DNA of 25,440 nt from CAIZGX01 sp964511555 (GTDB lineage: Bacteria > Bacteroidota > Bacteroidia > Flavobacteriales_D > Sanyastnellaceae): positions 1 to 25,440 of the forward strand of contig CAZEFR010000033.1 of NCBI GenBank assembly GCA_964511555.1, written 5' to 3'. The translations under genes and the position numbers were made by a program. The notes below the pieces were generated by a model. It saw only the letters and a list, made by a program, of their open reading frames with translations, searched no databases and was not told the DNA's origin. The first letter of the stretch is position 1. Each line of letters starts with the position of its first letter. Shown piece by piece: positions 1-8,803 of the stretch.

Positions 1-152
1 TTACCTGGGGAACAGGGGTTGTCGAGCACAATTTAGACAAGGCCATTCAAACAGCTGAACGCATGATGCAACGCCGTGGCAAAGAAATGTCAGCGGCTGA
101 AAGAGCCGTATTGGCGCATGTTTTTAAAATAACCGCTGCTTCTCGGTCATAA
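1..152 (+). CDS. 3' end of an unidentified protein gene (cut by window start)
   Basis: An open frame enters from the left edge (first full codon at base 3) and ends with TAA at 150-152, leaving 49 visible residues. The tail is helical and charged: it contains HNLDKAIQTAERMMQRRG and ends ITAASRS. I do not recognise the family, and the fragment has no diagnostic motif. It reads in the same direction as lon, whose start lies 44 bases downstream, so the two could be co-transcribed. No terminator hairpin is visible between them. The frame is likely real because it is open from the edge and its amino-acid composition is sensible, but function cannot be assigned from this much sequence. Confidence 0.6.
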   Translation, partial: TWGTGVVEHNLDKAIQTAERMMQRRGKEMSAAERAVLAHVFKITAASRS

Positions 153-196
153 AGGCAGAGGCTAATGAGTGGCATTGACATTGAAAAGCGAGGAGT

Positions 197-2617
197 ATGA
201 ATAAAGAAGTAGAACATTATTTTTTTTCTGACGAAGAAAATAATCACGAATATATCCCTTTGATTTCAGCAGAGGACGAAGACAATATGGCGAATGAGGA
301 AACACCAGAAGTGTTACCCATTTTGCCGCTTAGAAACACTGTTCTATTTCCGGGCGTGGTTATTCCAATTACGGTTGGAAGAGATCGCAGCATTCGCCTA
401 ATTCAAGACGCAAACGCTGGAACAAAAACCATTGGAGTGGTTGCGCAGCGCAACGCCGATATGGAGGATCCGTCGTTCGAAGATCTGCACCACATTGGAA
501 CACAAGCCACCATTCTTCGCATGTTGCGTATGCCTGATGGAAGCACAACTGTCATTCTACAAGGAAAGAAGCGCTTTTCGATTCATGGCTTGGTTAACAC
601 AGAACCCTACTTTGAAGCGCAAGTAACTGCGTTTGAAGAAATCAATAAGAAGGCCGGAAGCAAAGAGCAACAAGCGTTGTTTGAATCGCTTCGCGATCAC
701 GCCTTAAACATCATTAACCTTTCTCCGGATATCCCGAGCGAAGCCGCTTTGGCGATTAAAAACATTAACGGCTTGTCTTTCCTCACCAACTTCATTTCTT
801 CGAACATGAAGGCAGATGTGGAGAAGAAGCAAGAGTTGTTGGAGATTGCGGATCTAGAAGAAAGAGCGAAGAAAGTGTTCGAGCAATTGCACAACGATCT
901 GCAAATGCTCGAAATGAAGAAAGAGATTCAGAAGAAGGTTCACATTGACATTTCGAAGCAACAGCGTGAATATTTCTTGACGCAGCAGATTAAGCAGATT
1001 CAAGATGAATTGGGTGCCAATCCGCAAAAGGAAGAGATTGATGCGAAGCGCGAAAAGGCGAAGCTCAAGCAATGGCCAGATAATGTGGCAACAGCCTTCG
1101 AGAAAGAACTTGTTAAGTTGGAGCGCATGAATCCGCAAGCAGCGGAATACAGCGTTCAATCGAATTACCTCGAACTGTTGCTCGACCTTCCTTGGAATGA
1201 AATCAGTGAAGACAATTTCGATTTGATACACGCTAAAGAAATTTTGGATCGCGATCACTTCGGTTTGGAAAAAGTGAAGGAAAGAATTTTAGAGCATCTA
1301 GCTGTATTGAAAATAAAGGGCGACATGAAGTCGCCGATCATTTGTTTGTACGGACCTCCAGGTGTGGGTAAGACTTCTCTAGGTAAGAGCGTTGCTGAAG
1401 CATTGGGAAGAAAATATGTGCGTATGTCTTTAGGTGGATTGCACGATGAAGCAGAGATTCGCGGACATCGAAAGACGTATATTGGTGCAATGCCCGGACG
1501 CATCATTCAAAACTTGAAAAAAGTTGGAACATCGAATCCACTTTTCGTTTTAGATGAAATAGATAAAATGGGGCAAGGGGTTCACGGAGATCCGAGTTCC
1601 GCTATGTTGGAGGTCTTAGACCCGGAACAAAACCATGCGTTCTATGACAACTTCGTTGAGTTGGAATACGACCTTTCGAAAGTCATGTTCGTCGCAACGT
1701 GCAATTCGCTTTCAACATTGCAGCCTGCTCTTCGCGATCGATTAGAGATCATTGAAGTAAACGGATATACCCTTGAAGAAAAATTAGAGATTGCGAAGCG
1801 CCATTTGGTGCCGAAGCAATTAACCGAAAACGGATTAACAGAAAAGAACATTGCTTTCACGGAAGAAGTGTTGGCGTTTCTGATTGAATCGTACACCAAC
1901 GAAAGTGGTGTGCGTGCATTAGAAAAGCGTATCGGCAAGATGGTACGTCACCGCGCAAAGCAGATGGCTTTCAAAGAAAAGTTCAAAACGACTTTGACAA
2001 CCGATGATGTCTCGAATGCATTGGGTGTGAGTTATGAGAAAGATCGGTATGCCGACAATGACGTTGCTGGTGTAGTTACAGGATTAGCCTGGACGCCAAC
2101 GGGTGGAGATATTTTGTTTATTGAATCAAGCTTAACGCAAGGGAAAGGTCGATTGACTTTAACTGGAAATTTGGGCGATGTCATGAAGGAAAGCGCAACA
2201 CTTGCGCTAGAATATTTGAAGGCACATTCGAATCTGCTTGAAATGGAAGCGAAAATCTTCGATGAAACGAATGTGCATATTCACGTCCCTCAAGGCGCCG
2301 TTCCAAAAGACGGCCCAAGCGCAGGAATAACCATGTTAACGGCGCTTGCGTCAGCCTTCACTAAACGAAAAGTGAAGAAGTTTCTCGCCATGTCCGGTGA
2401 GATAACACTCCGAGGGAAAGTCCTACCTGTAGGCGGTGTGCGCGAGAAAATTCTCGCGGCGAAGCGCGCAGGAATCAAAGAAATTATCCTCTGCGAAAAG
2501 AACCGCAAAGACATTGATGAAATCGACGAACGCTATTTGAAAGGATTGAAATTTCATTTCGTTACAGACATGTACGAAGTTTTAGACAAAGCCCTTCTCA
2601 AAGAAAAAGCAAAGTAA
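197..2617 (+). CDS. lon: Lon ATP-dependent serine protease
   Basis: Lon degrades misfolded and regulatory proteins in the cytoplasm as a hexameric AAA+ protease. This 806-residue protein has every expected part. An acidic N-terminal extension (about 1-35) precedes the LON substrate-binding domain, which opens with LPILPLRNTVLFPGVVIPI. The Walker A GPPGVGKTS is at 386-394 and Walker B FVLDE at 450-454. The C-terminal protease domain has the catalytic serine in PKDGPSAG (S708) and the partner lysine in REKILAAK (K751). Their 43-residue spacing matches E. coli S679/K722. Length is normal for the family in this phylum. AGGAG at 191-195 is almost touching the ATG and is too close to act as a normal ribosome site. 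A later Met at residue 31 is possible, but the sequence before it resembles the family's usual extension, so the upstream start is preferred. Confidence 0.97.
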   Translation: MNKEVEHYFFSDEENNHEYIPLISAEDEDNMANEETPEVLPILPLRNTVLFPGVVIPITVGRDRSIRLIQDANAGTKTIGVVAQRNADMEDPSFEDLHHIGTQATILRMLRMPDGSTTVILQGKKRFSIHGLVNTEPYFEAQVTAFEEINKKAGSKEQQALFESLRDHALNIINLSPDIPSEAALAIKNINGLSFLTNFISSNMKADVEKKQELLEIADLEERAKKVFEQLHNDLQMLEMKKEIQKKVHIDISKQQREYFLTQQIKQIQDELGANPQKEEIDAKREKAKLKQWPDNVATAFEKELVKLERMNPQAAEYSVQSNYLELLLDLPWNEISEDNFDLIHAKEILDRDHFGLEKVKERILEHLAVLKIKGDMKSPIICLYGPPGVGKTSLGKSVAEALGRKYVRMSLGGLHDEAEIRGHRKTYIGAMPGRIIQNLKKVGTSNPLFVLDEIDKMGQGVHGDPSSAMLEVLDPEQNHAFYDNFVELEYDLSKVMFVATCNSLSTLQPALRDRLEIIEVNGYTLEEKLEIAKRHLVPKQLTENGLTEKNIAFTEEVLAFLIESYTNESGVRALEKRIGKMVRHRAKQMAFKEKFKTTLTTDDVSNALGVSYEKDRYADNDVAGVVTGLAWTPTGGDILFIESSLTQGKGRLTLTGNLGDVMKESATLALEYLKAHSNLLEMEAKIFDETNVHIHVPQGAVPKDGPSAGITMLTALASAFTKRKVKKFLAMSGEITLRGKVLPVGGVREKILAAKRAGIKEIILCEKNRKDIDEIDERYLKGLKFHFVTDMYEVLDKALLKEKAK

Positions 2618-2664
2618 GCTGTGAAATATATTCAGAACTATTTCGTTACTTGCAGGCCTGAATC

Positions 2665-3687
2665 ATGAAAAAGCACCTGATTACACTTCTATTATGCGCA
2701 GCTACTTTATATAGCTTCGCGCAAGCAGGTACCACTGTTTTTTCAAGTGTGAACATTTTTGGCTCAGCTCGTGTTGCCGCTATAGGCGGCAATGCCATTG
2801 CACTCTGTGCAAGCGACATCAACACAGCAGCGGTCAATCCAGCCTTAATAGACTCGCTCATGAATCGTAAACTCGCCATGAGTTATGTGCGTTATTTCGG
2901 ACAGTCGAATTTCGGTTATACATCATACGCATTTCACCCTGCAAAAAGCAAATTCGCTTTCGCTGGAACTCTTCAGTATTTCGGATACGGCACAAGCCAA
3001 AGGCTAGACGGATTAGGTAACAACCTTGGAACATTCAGTTCTAACGAATACGCATTAACCCTCGGAGCGTCTTACAGGGTAGATTCCTTGTGGCGCGTTG
3101 GACTGAATCTAAAAAATTTGTACTCGGTCTTCGATACTTATTATTCCTATGGCCTGGCAATAGACGCAGCGGCAACCTACTATCAGCCGAGAACGAATTT
3201 TACCGCGAGTTTTGTTTTAAAAAATGTGGGAATGCAGCTCGTTTCCTTCCGAGAAAACGCAAGAGAAAAACTTCCGCTCGAATTTCAAATCGCCATAAGT
3301 AAGCGACCTAAAAACGCACCATTCTTATTTCACATAGCCTACGAAAACGTACAAAGATGGAATGTTAAGTACACCAACCCGAATGCGGTTATTATTGTAG
3401 ATCCGCTAACAGGTCAACCCGTTGACGACAGGACATGGGAGTTCGGAGATCTATTTATGAGACACTTGGTCATTGGAACTGAAATTATTTTGGGCAGCAA
3501 TGTTCGAGTGGGTCTCGGGTACAACTACCGTCAACGAAAAGAGCTTTCTATCCCAAACAGACCAGCAACAGCAGGTCTCTCCTTCGGGACTACTGTAAAC
3601 TTGAAGAGATTTCAGTTGAGTTATGCCCGAAGTATTTACCATGTGGCGGGAGGTTCAAATCACATTACATTTACTTCTTCAATTTAA
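2665..3687 (+). CDS. porQ: Type IX secretion system protein PorQ
   Basis: PorQ is an outer-membrane beta-barrel-type protein of the T9SS. In the described attachment complex it works with PorU, PorV and PorZ, which cleave the C-terminal signal of cargo proteins and anchor them at the cell surface. The 340-residue product begins with a signal peptide (about 1-20, ending SFAQA). The family's early signature follows: GSARVAAIGGNA, then DINTAAVNPALID. After that come alternating short strands typical of the PorV/FadL-like barrel group, ending FTSSI. Length agrees with PorQ. It starts 47 bases after lon and ends 4 bases before the aldolase start, so it may share a transcript with fbaA. Two T9SS cargo genes lie in the same window (4757-7639 and 16137-19340). 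Assignment rests on family resemblance, not on a catalytic motif. Confidence 0.85.
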   Translation: MKKHLITLLLCAATLYSFAQAGTTVFSSVNIFGSARVAAIGGNAIALCASDINTAAVNPALIDSLMNRKLAMSYVRYFGQSNFGYTSYAFHPAKSKFAFAGTLQYFGYGTSQRLDGLGNNLGTFSSNEYALTLGASYRVDSLWRVGLNLKNLYSVFDTYYSYGLAIDAAATYYQPRTNFTASFVLKNVGMQLVSFRENAREKLPLEFQIAISKRPKNAPFLFHIAYENVQRWNVKYTNPNAVIIVDPLTGQPVDDRTWEFGDLFMRHLVIGTEIILGSNVRVGLGYNYRQRKELSIPNRPATAGLSFGTTVNLKRFQLSYARSIYHVAGGSNHITFTSSI

Positions 3688-3691
3688 AAAC

Positions 3692-4756
3692 ATGAAATTT
3701 AAACCAGGTGTATTAGCAGGTGACGAAGTTACCGAGTTGCTAAATGATGCAAAAACTCACGGCTATGCTTTGCCAGCAGTTAATGTTATTTCAACAAATA
3801 GTATAAATGCAGTTCTTGAAACTGCGCGCGATTTGAATTCTCCCGTTGTGGTTCAATTCAGTAATGGAGGAGGAGCTTTCTACGCTGGTAAAGGACTCGA
3901 TAATAAAAATCAGGAAGCTGCTGTATTAGGCTCTGTGAGCGGTGCGCAGCATGTTCATTTGATGGCCAAGGCTTATGGTGTTCCAGTAATCATGCATACA
4001 GATCACTGCGCGAAGAATCTTCTTCCTTGGATGGACGGAATGCTTCAGCACGGTATGGAACATTTTGAAAGAACAGGGCGTCCTTTGTTCAGTTCCCACA
4101 TGCTGGATTTTTCCGAAGAACCTCTTCAGGAAAACATTGAGTTAAGTGTTGAATATTTCAAGAAGATGACCCAAATGGGAGTAACCCTTGAGATTGAGTT
4201 GGGAGTTACAGGTGGAGAAGAAGATGGTGTTGACAACAGCGATGTGGATAGCAGCAAACTATACACTCAACCGGAAGAAGTAGCATACGCCTATGAGCAT
4301 ATGAACGCGGTTTCAAATCGCTTCACAGTGGCTGCAGCGTTTGGAAATGTTCACGGAGTATACAAACCGGGAAACGTAAAGCTTTCTCCTGTTATCTTGA
4401 ACAACTCGCAAGAATACATTCAAAGCAAATTTAACACCGGAGCAAAACCAGTGAATTTTGTGTTTCACGGCGGAAGCGGTTCATCTCGCGAAGAAATTCG
4501 CGAAGCAATCTCTTACGGTGCTGTGAAGATGAACATCGATACCGATATGCAATGGGCATACATGGTCGGAATTCGTAACTACATGTCAGGCAAAGCAGCT
4601 TATTTGCAAAACCAAATTGGTAACCCAGATGGCGACGATAAGCCAAACAAGAAGTTTTACGACCCACGTGTTTGGTTGCGCGAAGGCGAAAAGGAATTCG
4701 TTGCTCGTTTGAAGCAAGCTTTCGAAGATTTAAATGCAGTAGGTCGTAACGCGTAA
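3692..4756 (+). CDS. fbaA: Fructose-bisphosphate aldolase, class II
   Basis: This zinc-dependent aldolase splits fructose-1,6-bisphosphate into dihydroxyacetone phosphate and glyceraldehyde-3-phosphate (glycolysis/gluconeogenesis, cytoplasm). Class II features are plain: HTDHCAKNLLPWMDG (D104 catalytic, H105 zinc ligand), EIELGVTGGEEDGVDNS at about 167-183, HGVYKPGNVKL with zinc ligand H221, and FHGGSGSSREE with zinc ligand H259. The 354-residue length matches the E. coli FbaA type (359), not the shorter class IIb enzymes. The frame is open back to 3623, but the family start is MKFKPGVLAGDEV at 3692. The longer version would overlap porQ by 65 bases. The gene follows porQ after 4 bases. Its stop codon touches the stop codon of the opposing T9SS cargo gene. 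Confidence 0.97.
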   Translation: MKFKPGVLAGDEVTELLNDAKTHGYALPAVNVISTNSINAVLETARDLNSPVVVQFSNGGGAFYAGKGLDNKNQEAAVLGSVSGAQHVHLMAKAYGVPVIMHTDHCAKNLLPWMDGMLQHGMEHFERTGRPLFSSHMLDFSEEPLQENIELSVEYFKKMTQMGVTLEIELGVTGGEEDGVDNSDVDSSKLYTQPEEVAYAYEHMNAVSNRFTVAAAFGNVHGVYKPGNVKLSPVILNNSQEYIQSKFNTGAKPVNFVFHGGSGSSREEIREAISYGAVKMNIDTDMQWAYMVGIRNYMSGKAAYLQNQIGNPDGDDKPNKKFYDPRVWLREGEKEFVARLKQAFEDLNAVGRNA

Positions 4757-4766
4757 TTAACGCGTT
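4748..4766. repeat. Short inverted repeat across two convergent stop codons
   Basis: Seven-base arms AACGCGT (4748-4754) and ACGCGTT (4760-4766) flank a five-base centre that contains the rest of both stop codons (TAA at 4754-4756 on +, TAA of the - gene at 4757-4759). The fbaA and cargo-gene transcripts therefore both end in the same small hairpin-forming sequence. There is no clear U-tract on either side, so whether it terminates transcription is uncertain. It may be chance, since each arm is constrained by coding. Confidence 0.45.
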
Positions 4767-7639
4767 AACACGATTGCTTTCATTATAACGGCGTTTTCAT
4801 TGCTTAATCGCAACTGGTAAACGCCGTTTTCGTATCCGCTTAAATCCACTTGCTGTAACAACTGATTGTTCAGCCTATTTGTTGAAAGAAGCTTTCCAGC
4901 ATTGTCGTATACCGTGAGGTATGTGTTTTCATTCATGAACTCCCATTGAATGTTCACCACGTCACGGGTTGGATTTGGATAAATACGAAGGTTCGTTGCC
5001 ATGATTTCTTGAACAGAAACATCGACGTTAATAGCATAGAATTGGGTGCTTTCACAACCGTAGGCATTCGCCCAAGTCATTTGTATTTCGCCAACACCGG
5101 TTATGAACTGATCCCAAACAACTTCGATAATATGAGTGCCTTGTCCAGAAATAATTGTTCCTCCTGTAACTATCCAATTATAAGTGTAATCTGGAAGAGA
5201 AGCCACGGCGTATAAATACGTGTTGTTGTAGACCGCATTCGGTTCTCCTGAAATGGACGGAATTTGCGGTTCTGGATATTGTTGAACAACTACTTCTGAG
5301 AATGACGAACATCCATTATTATCTGTGTAGGTAACTCCGTAGGTTCCTGCATCAATAATATAGATAGTATCTGAAGGATTATTGGTCGTCCACAAATTTC
5401 CACCAACATAATTCGACCAAAGGGGAGAAGGGACGTTTTTACAGATGAACAATTCTCCTCCAATTGCGGGCGGAAGAGGAACGTCATATGCATTAACGTA
5501 GACAGTGTCAGTAGTGGCACAAAGGTCTTGGAAAGAATAAGTGTAGGCGTAACTTCCAGAGAGAATTGGAATAACAGTGCCTTCACCCGTTACACCAAAC
5601 CCACTCCAGAAACCTCCTGCTGGAGTTGCGTTAACCGCAAGGTCAATCAGATCACTTGGCATACAAACAGAAACATCCGGTCCAGCTGTCATTTGAAGAG
5701 GAACTGCAATGGTGAAGAAAGTAGAGTCAATGATGGTGCATCCATTTCCATCCGTGAATGAATATTGAAAACCGAATGTTCCTTCGGTTGTAGGAGAGAA
5801 TGTGCTATTTGAGACATTTGAACCTGCCCAAGTTCCTAACTCAGGCGTTGCGTGCAATGCGAACGGACCATTCGAGATACAGGCAGAGGTATCTGCTTGA
5901 GCAGTAACGACAGGTAATTCGAAAACAGTTATGCTTAATGAATCTGTGTCCGTGCAACCGAATTCATTCGTCACAAGTAATTCAATCATTGCAGTTTGAG
6001 TTACTGTAATCGTCGTGTCGTTTGATCCAGTTGACCAAGAAGGAATTCCGGTAGTTGAGCTCAATTGCACCTCATTTCCCAAACAAAAGGAAATAGGACC
6101 ATTCGGAACAATTGCAGCTATCGGATTCGGATTTACAACAACTGTTACAGCCGCAGATGTTGCAGTGCAGTTGTAAATGTTTGTCAGAGCTACTGTGTAA
6201 TCTCCTGCGCTGCTCACAACTAAAACACTGTCGGTGGAAGACGTGCTCCACTGATAAAGCGAATCAGTGCTACTCGATAAAAGCACGCTGTCTCCTTCGC
6301 AAAAAGTTGTAGCGGACAAAGGCGTAATGATTGGGTTAGGTAGAGGGTTAACCGTAATTGCAGTTCCTGCAGATGTTGCATTGCAATTGTCTGCGTTAGT
6401 AACTACGACACTGTAAATGCCGGTGGTGTCAACCGTAATGAACGAAGTCGTGTCGCCAGTATTCCAGAGATAGGCGGTTCCTGCATTGGCACTTAAAGTC
6501 GCTGATGTATCGGCACAAAAAATCAATGGACTGGTCGTAGAAACAGTTGCCGTTGGTGCAGATGTGGCAATGGTTATAGTTGAGGAAGAATTTGAGGTTC
6601 CTGCAGTAGCTGTGCAGGTATATGTAGTTGAAGCTGCTGTTGGAGAAACAACCAGCGTGTTTCCAATGGTGCCGTCGTTCCAAACATAGCCAATAACAAA
6701 CGGATTGTAAATAGCTGTTGGTAAAGTGGTGCCTGCGAATGTTCCAACTTGAGGAATGATTGCCGAAGGAAATGTTACTCCAGCTGTAGCACCAGGCGCC
6801 GCTATGGTTATGACTGGACTAGATGGAATGGTGCTGAAGTTGGCTTGAGTTCCCATGTCGAAGGGCATGTGAACAACAACGTTCTGCATATTTGCTGAAA
6901 CTAATTTACGGTTGTAAATAGCACTTATGTCGGCAGCGGTCAAGGCAACCTTCCAAACTCTAAACTCATCTATCTGACCAAGGAATCCGTCATTGGGATC
7001 AGCATCAATTCCGCCTAAAGCAGGATAGAAGTTACCTAAATTCGGGCGTAATGCAACAGTCAAAGGTACGCCGAAGCCGTTATTCGCATAGTTGCTACCG
7101 TTAAGTCTTGTGCCGACAGATACGCCATCTATAAAGAGTTCGAAGTTATTAGATGTGTATACTACCGCACAATGATGCCAACCAACGAGATTCGCTGCAT
7201 GAGTTAGGCGTGCAGCTGAAAATTGATGACTGTTTTCCATCACAGAAATTCCATTTATGCCTACCGAAATTCCGGAAGAGCGTCTTTGCGTAGTACTGAA
7301 GATACTCTGCGGGAAAACAGCATAGTTTTGTCCAGATTGCCCGTCATAAATTCCAATTCCATCCACATGCTCAGGAAGCAAAACAATTGAGTCTGGTGTG
7401 TTAAACCAGAATTCGTAACTAAAGGTGCCAATGGTTTGCTGCTGCACATTACCTAGGATTATCGCTTGATTCGCTGCCCGAGGGAAATTCAAAACTCGAT
7501 TGGGAAGGTCGGCAGTTGCTGTGAGTGTAGCACTTTCTCCCGGACATAAAATGAGGTCATCTGAAGTTATGCTAACATTTTGGGCGAATGGGACAAATCC
7601 AATAATGCTAAATAAAACAATTGCAATGCAGTTTTTCAT
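4757..7639 (-). CDS. Large secreted T9SS cargo protein with LamG-like domain and Ig/PKD-like repeats
   Basis: The 960-residue product has a signal peptide (about 1-20, ending VPFAQ). A LamG/concanavalin A-like jelly-roll region at about 48-247 includes FSYEFWFN, GWHHCAVVY, FELFIDGVSVGT and GQIDEFRVWKVALTAADI. At least five Ig/PKD-like modules of roughly 70 residues follow (about 360-800), several opening FC-x-G/D with variants of ATLSANA and closing with an N-x-x-x-C turn. The type A T9SS sorting tail at about 885-960 contains LRIYPNPT and ENGVYQLRL. The expected fate is Sec export, T9SS passage, removal of the tail and surface display or release. The LamG domain suggests glycan binding or adhesion, which is inference. 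A strong consensus promoter sits just upstream (7656-7685). No catalytic domain is visible. Confidence 0.9.
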   Translation of the reverse strand: MKNCIAIVLFSIIGFVPFAQNVSITSDDLILCPGESATLTATADLPNRVLNFPRAANQAIILGNVQQQTIGTFSYEFWFNTPDSIVLLPEHVDGIGIYDGQSGQNYAVFPQSIFSTTQRRSSGISVGINGISVMENSHQFSAARLTHAANLVGWHHCAVVYTSNNFELFIDGVSVGTRLNGSNYANNGFGVPLTVALRPNLGNFYPALGGIDADPNDGFLGQIDEFRVWKVALTAADISAIYNRKLVSANMQNVVVHMPFDMGTQANFSTIPSSPVITIAAPGATAGVTFPSAIIPQVGTFAGTTLPTAIYNPFVIGYVWNDGTIGNTLVVSPTAASTTYTCTATAGTSNSSSTITIATSAPTATVSTTSPLIFCADTSATLSANAGTAYLWNTGDTTSFITVDTTGIYSVVVTNADNCNATSAGTAITVNPLPNPIITPLSATTFCEGDSVLLSSSTDSLYQWSTSSTDSVLVVSSAGDYTVALTNIYNCTATSAAVTVVVNPNPIAAIVPNGPISFCLGNEVQLSSTTGIPSWSTGSNDTTITVTQTAMIELLVTNEFGCTDTDSLSITVFELPVVTAQADTSACISNGPFALHATPELGTWAGSNVSNSTFSPTTEGTFGFQYSFTDGNGCTIIDSTFFTIAVPLQMTAGPDVSVCMPSDLIDLAVNATPAGGFWSGFGVTGEGTVIPILSGSYAYTYSFQDLCATTDTVYVNAYDVPLPPAIGGELFICKNVPSPLWSNYVGGNLWTTNNPSDTIYIIDAGTYGVTYTDNNGCSSFSEVVVQQYPEPQIPSISGEPNAVYNNTYLYAVASLPDYTYNWIVTGGTIISGQGTHIIEVVWDQFITGVGEIQMTWANAYGCESTQFYAINVDVSVQEIMATNLRIYPNPTRDVVNIQWEFMNENTYLTVYDNAGKLLSTNRLNNQLLQQVDLSGYENGVYQLRLSNENAVIMKAIVLTR

Positions 7640-7655
7640 GATTTCAAATAGTATT

Positions 7656-7685
7656 CAAATATAAGCTTGGTAGAATACTTTCCAA
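7656..7685 (-). promoter_or_regulatory. Bacteroidota-type promoter of the LamG cargo gene
   Basis: Read on the minus strand, TTG (7683-7685) is followed by exactly 19 bases and then TATATTTG (7656-7663), matching the -33/-7 pattern TTG-N19-TAnnTTTG. The start codon lies 16 bases beyond the -7 box, giving a predicted leader of about a dozen bases. The gap between xerD and this gene is 95 bases, so the cargo gene probably has its own transcript. Confidence 0.7.
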
Positions 7686-7734
7686 CTATTAAGAGAGGTT
7701 AAGTAATTGTAGCCTAATTGAATAAATGCAATTC

Positions 7735-8631
7735 TTAGCCTTTTCCGTAGCGCGGATGAAACATTTGAATCTCTTCTTTTAGCTTTGATCGGTCTATGTG
7801 CGTATATATTTCGGTGGTAGTTATACTCGCATGCCCAAGCATTTCTTGAACAGCTCGCAAATCAGCTCCGGCTTCAACAAGATGTGTTGCAAATGAATGA
7901 CGGAAAGTATGAGGGCTCACTTGCTTTTGAATGCCTAATGCAACGCAATTCTCACGAATAACAGTGAAGATAAACATGCGACTTAATTTCTTTCCTCTTC
8001 GATTTAGAAAAACAAAGTCCTCATGTCCCGGAGCCAGTTTCAGGTGATTGCGCATGTGTTCGTGGTAATGCTGAATCCACTTCATGGCTTCTGCTCCAAT
8101 GGGCACGAAGCGCTCTTTGTTGCCTTTTCCTACAATACGCAAGAGCTGATCGAGCGTGCGCATCTGAGAAATTTTAAGATCGGTAAGTTCACTCACACGA
8201 AGCCCACAGCTGTATAGAGTCTCTAAAATTGCTCTATTTCTTGTGCCTTCAGGCTTACTTAGATCGCAATGCTCAATAATCGAAACCACTTCTTCAATGC
8301 TAAGCACGTCTGGAAGCTTGCGAGAAGTTCTTGGCATTTCAATGAATTCCATCGGGTCTATTGAAATAACCTTTTCCAAAATCAGATAGGAAAAAAATCC
8401 TTTTAGTCCGGAAATGATACGCGCCTGCGAGGTCGCTTGTAAGCCCAATTCATGAAGAAACTTTAAAAAGGAAGTGATGGTTTCGTGTGTTATCGAAGAC
8501 ACCGCTACACTTTCAGTGAAATTTTCGAGTTTCGTAACATCCTTCAAGTAAGCAGAACGGGTGGCTTCCGAAAGGGATTTTTCCAATCGTAGATAAATAT
8601 CAAAGCCTTTTTTTAATCCAACCCAACTCAT
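7735..8631 (-). CDS. xerD: Site-specific tyrosine recombinase XerD
   Basis: XerD, with a partner Xer protein, resolves chromosome dimers at dif during division. The 298-residue length is standard. The N-terminal SAM-like core-binding domain covers about 5-90. The C-terminal catalytic domain has the full set of active residues: R145 in SCGLRVSEL, K169 in VGKGNKER, H241 and R244 in HTFRHSFATH, H267 in LGHASITTT, and the nucleophile Y276 in TEIYTHID. FHPR near the C-terminus is characteristic of XerD. It sits alone between genes in ordinary chromosomal context, with no attachment sites or phage genes nearby, so a housekeeping role is favoured over a phage integrase. The start at 8629-8631 comes directly after a terminator hairpin (8653-8678). 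Confidence 0.93.
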   Translation of the reverse strand: MSWVGLKKGFDIYLRLEKSLSEATRSAYLKDVTKLENFTESVAVSSITHETITSFLKFLHELGLQATSQARIISGLKGFFSYLILEKVISIDPMEFIEMPRTSRKLPDVLSIEEVVSIIEHCDLSKPEGTRNRAILETLYSCGLRVSELTDLKISQMRTLDQLLRIVGKGNKERFVPIGAEAMKWIQHYHEHMRNHLKLAPGHEDFVFLNRRGKKLSRMFIFTVIRENCVALGIQKQVSPHTFRHSFATHLVEAGADLRAVQEMLGHASITTTEIYTHIDRSKLKEEIQMFHPRYGKG

Positions 8632-8635
8632 TGCA

Positions 8636-8643
8636 CGAAGATA
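8636..8643 (-). promoter_or_regulatory. Possible -7 box of xerD
   Basis: On the minus strand TATCTTCG matches TAnnTTTG with one mismatch and ends four bases before the xerD ATG, so transcription would start at or near the start codon (leaderless mRNA). It lies between the hairpin at 8653-8678 and the gene. No TTG is present at the 19-base spacing. The call is weak and rests mainly on position. Confidence 0.25.
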
Positions 8644-8652
8644 GACAAAACG

Positions 8653-8678
8653 AAAAACCCTCGCGAACGAGGGTTTTT
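8653..8678 (-). terminator. Intrinsic terminator upstream of xerD
   Basis: Perfect 11-base arms AAAAACCCTCG (8653-8663) and CGAGGGTTTTT (8668-8678) enclose the tetraloop CGAA. The A/T flanks make it usable in both directions. On the minus strand the stem continues into TTTTTCGTTTTG, a good U-rich tail. As xerD begins 22 bases further on and rpmE2 starts divergently, its natural client is a short minus-strand transcript arising within the gap. Confidence 0.8.
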
Positions 8679-8803
8679 CAGACTAATTACCTAAACAAAT
8701 TCTAATTAACCAAAACTACTGGTAACCGTTGTTACGCGGCAGTATACTTAAATATTGTAATGTGCGTAGCACGTATATTCACAATCCCTAAGCGTTCTTA
8801 GAC
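8653..8803 (-). ncRNA. Candidate small RNA ending at the terminator before xerD
   Basis: The minus strand carries a -7-type box TATGTTTG (8808-8815), about 150 bases of non-coding sequence and the strong terminator 8653-8678. Local hairpins are visible in this RNA: TAAG-AACG-CTTA with TCCC/GGGA below it near the 5' end, GTGC-TAC-GCAC in the middle, and ACTG...GTAAC-AACG-GTTAC-CAGT (8717-8742) further on. Size and position would suit a regulatory RNA; a Bacteroidota 6S-type RNA is one possibility. I cannot match it to a known covariance model by eye, and there is no TTG at the usual -33 position. It is not a tmRNA: there is no tRNA-like end and no tag frame. Confidence 0.3.

Noticed and set aside
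191..195. AGGAG as a Shine-Dalgarno site deciding the lon start
   Set aside because: Only one base separates it from the ATG, closer than productive spacing, and genes in this window generally lack such sites.
3623..3691. Upstream extension of the aldolase frame inside porQ
   Set aside because: The extra residues are porQ sequence read in another frame. The family begins at MKFKPG (3692) and the remaining length fits class II aldolases.
4946..6689. Long + strand open frames opposite the LamG cargo gene
   Set aside because: They are antisense shadows of a repetitive Thr/Ser-rich coding sequence, with no start context or family resemblance.
7735..8631. xerD as the integrase of a mobile element
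   Set aside because: There are no attachment-site repeats, phage genes or tRNA target next to it. The sequence and length are those of the housekeeping recombinase.
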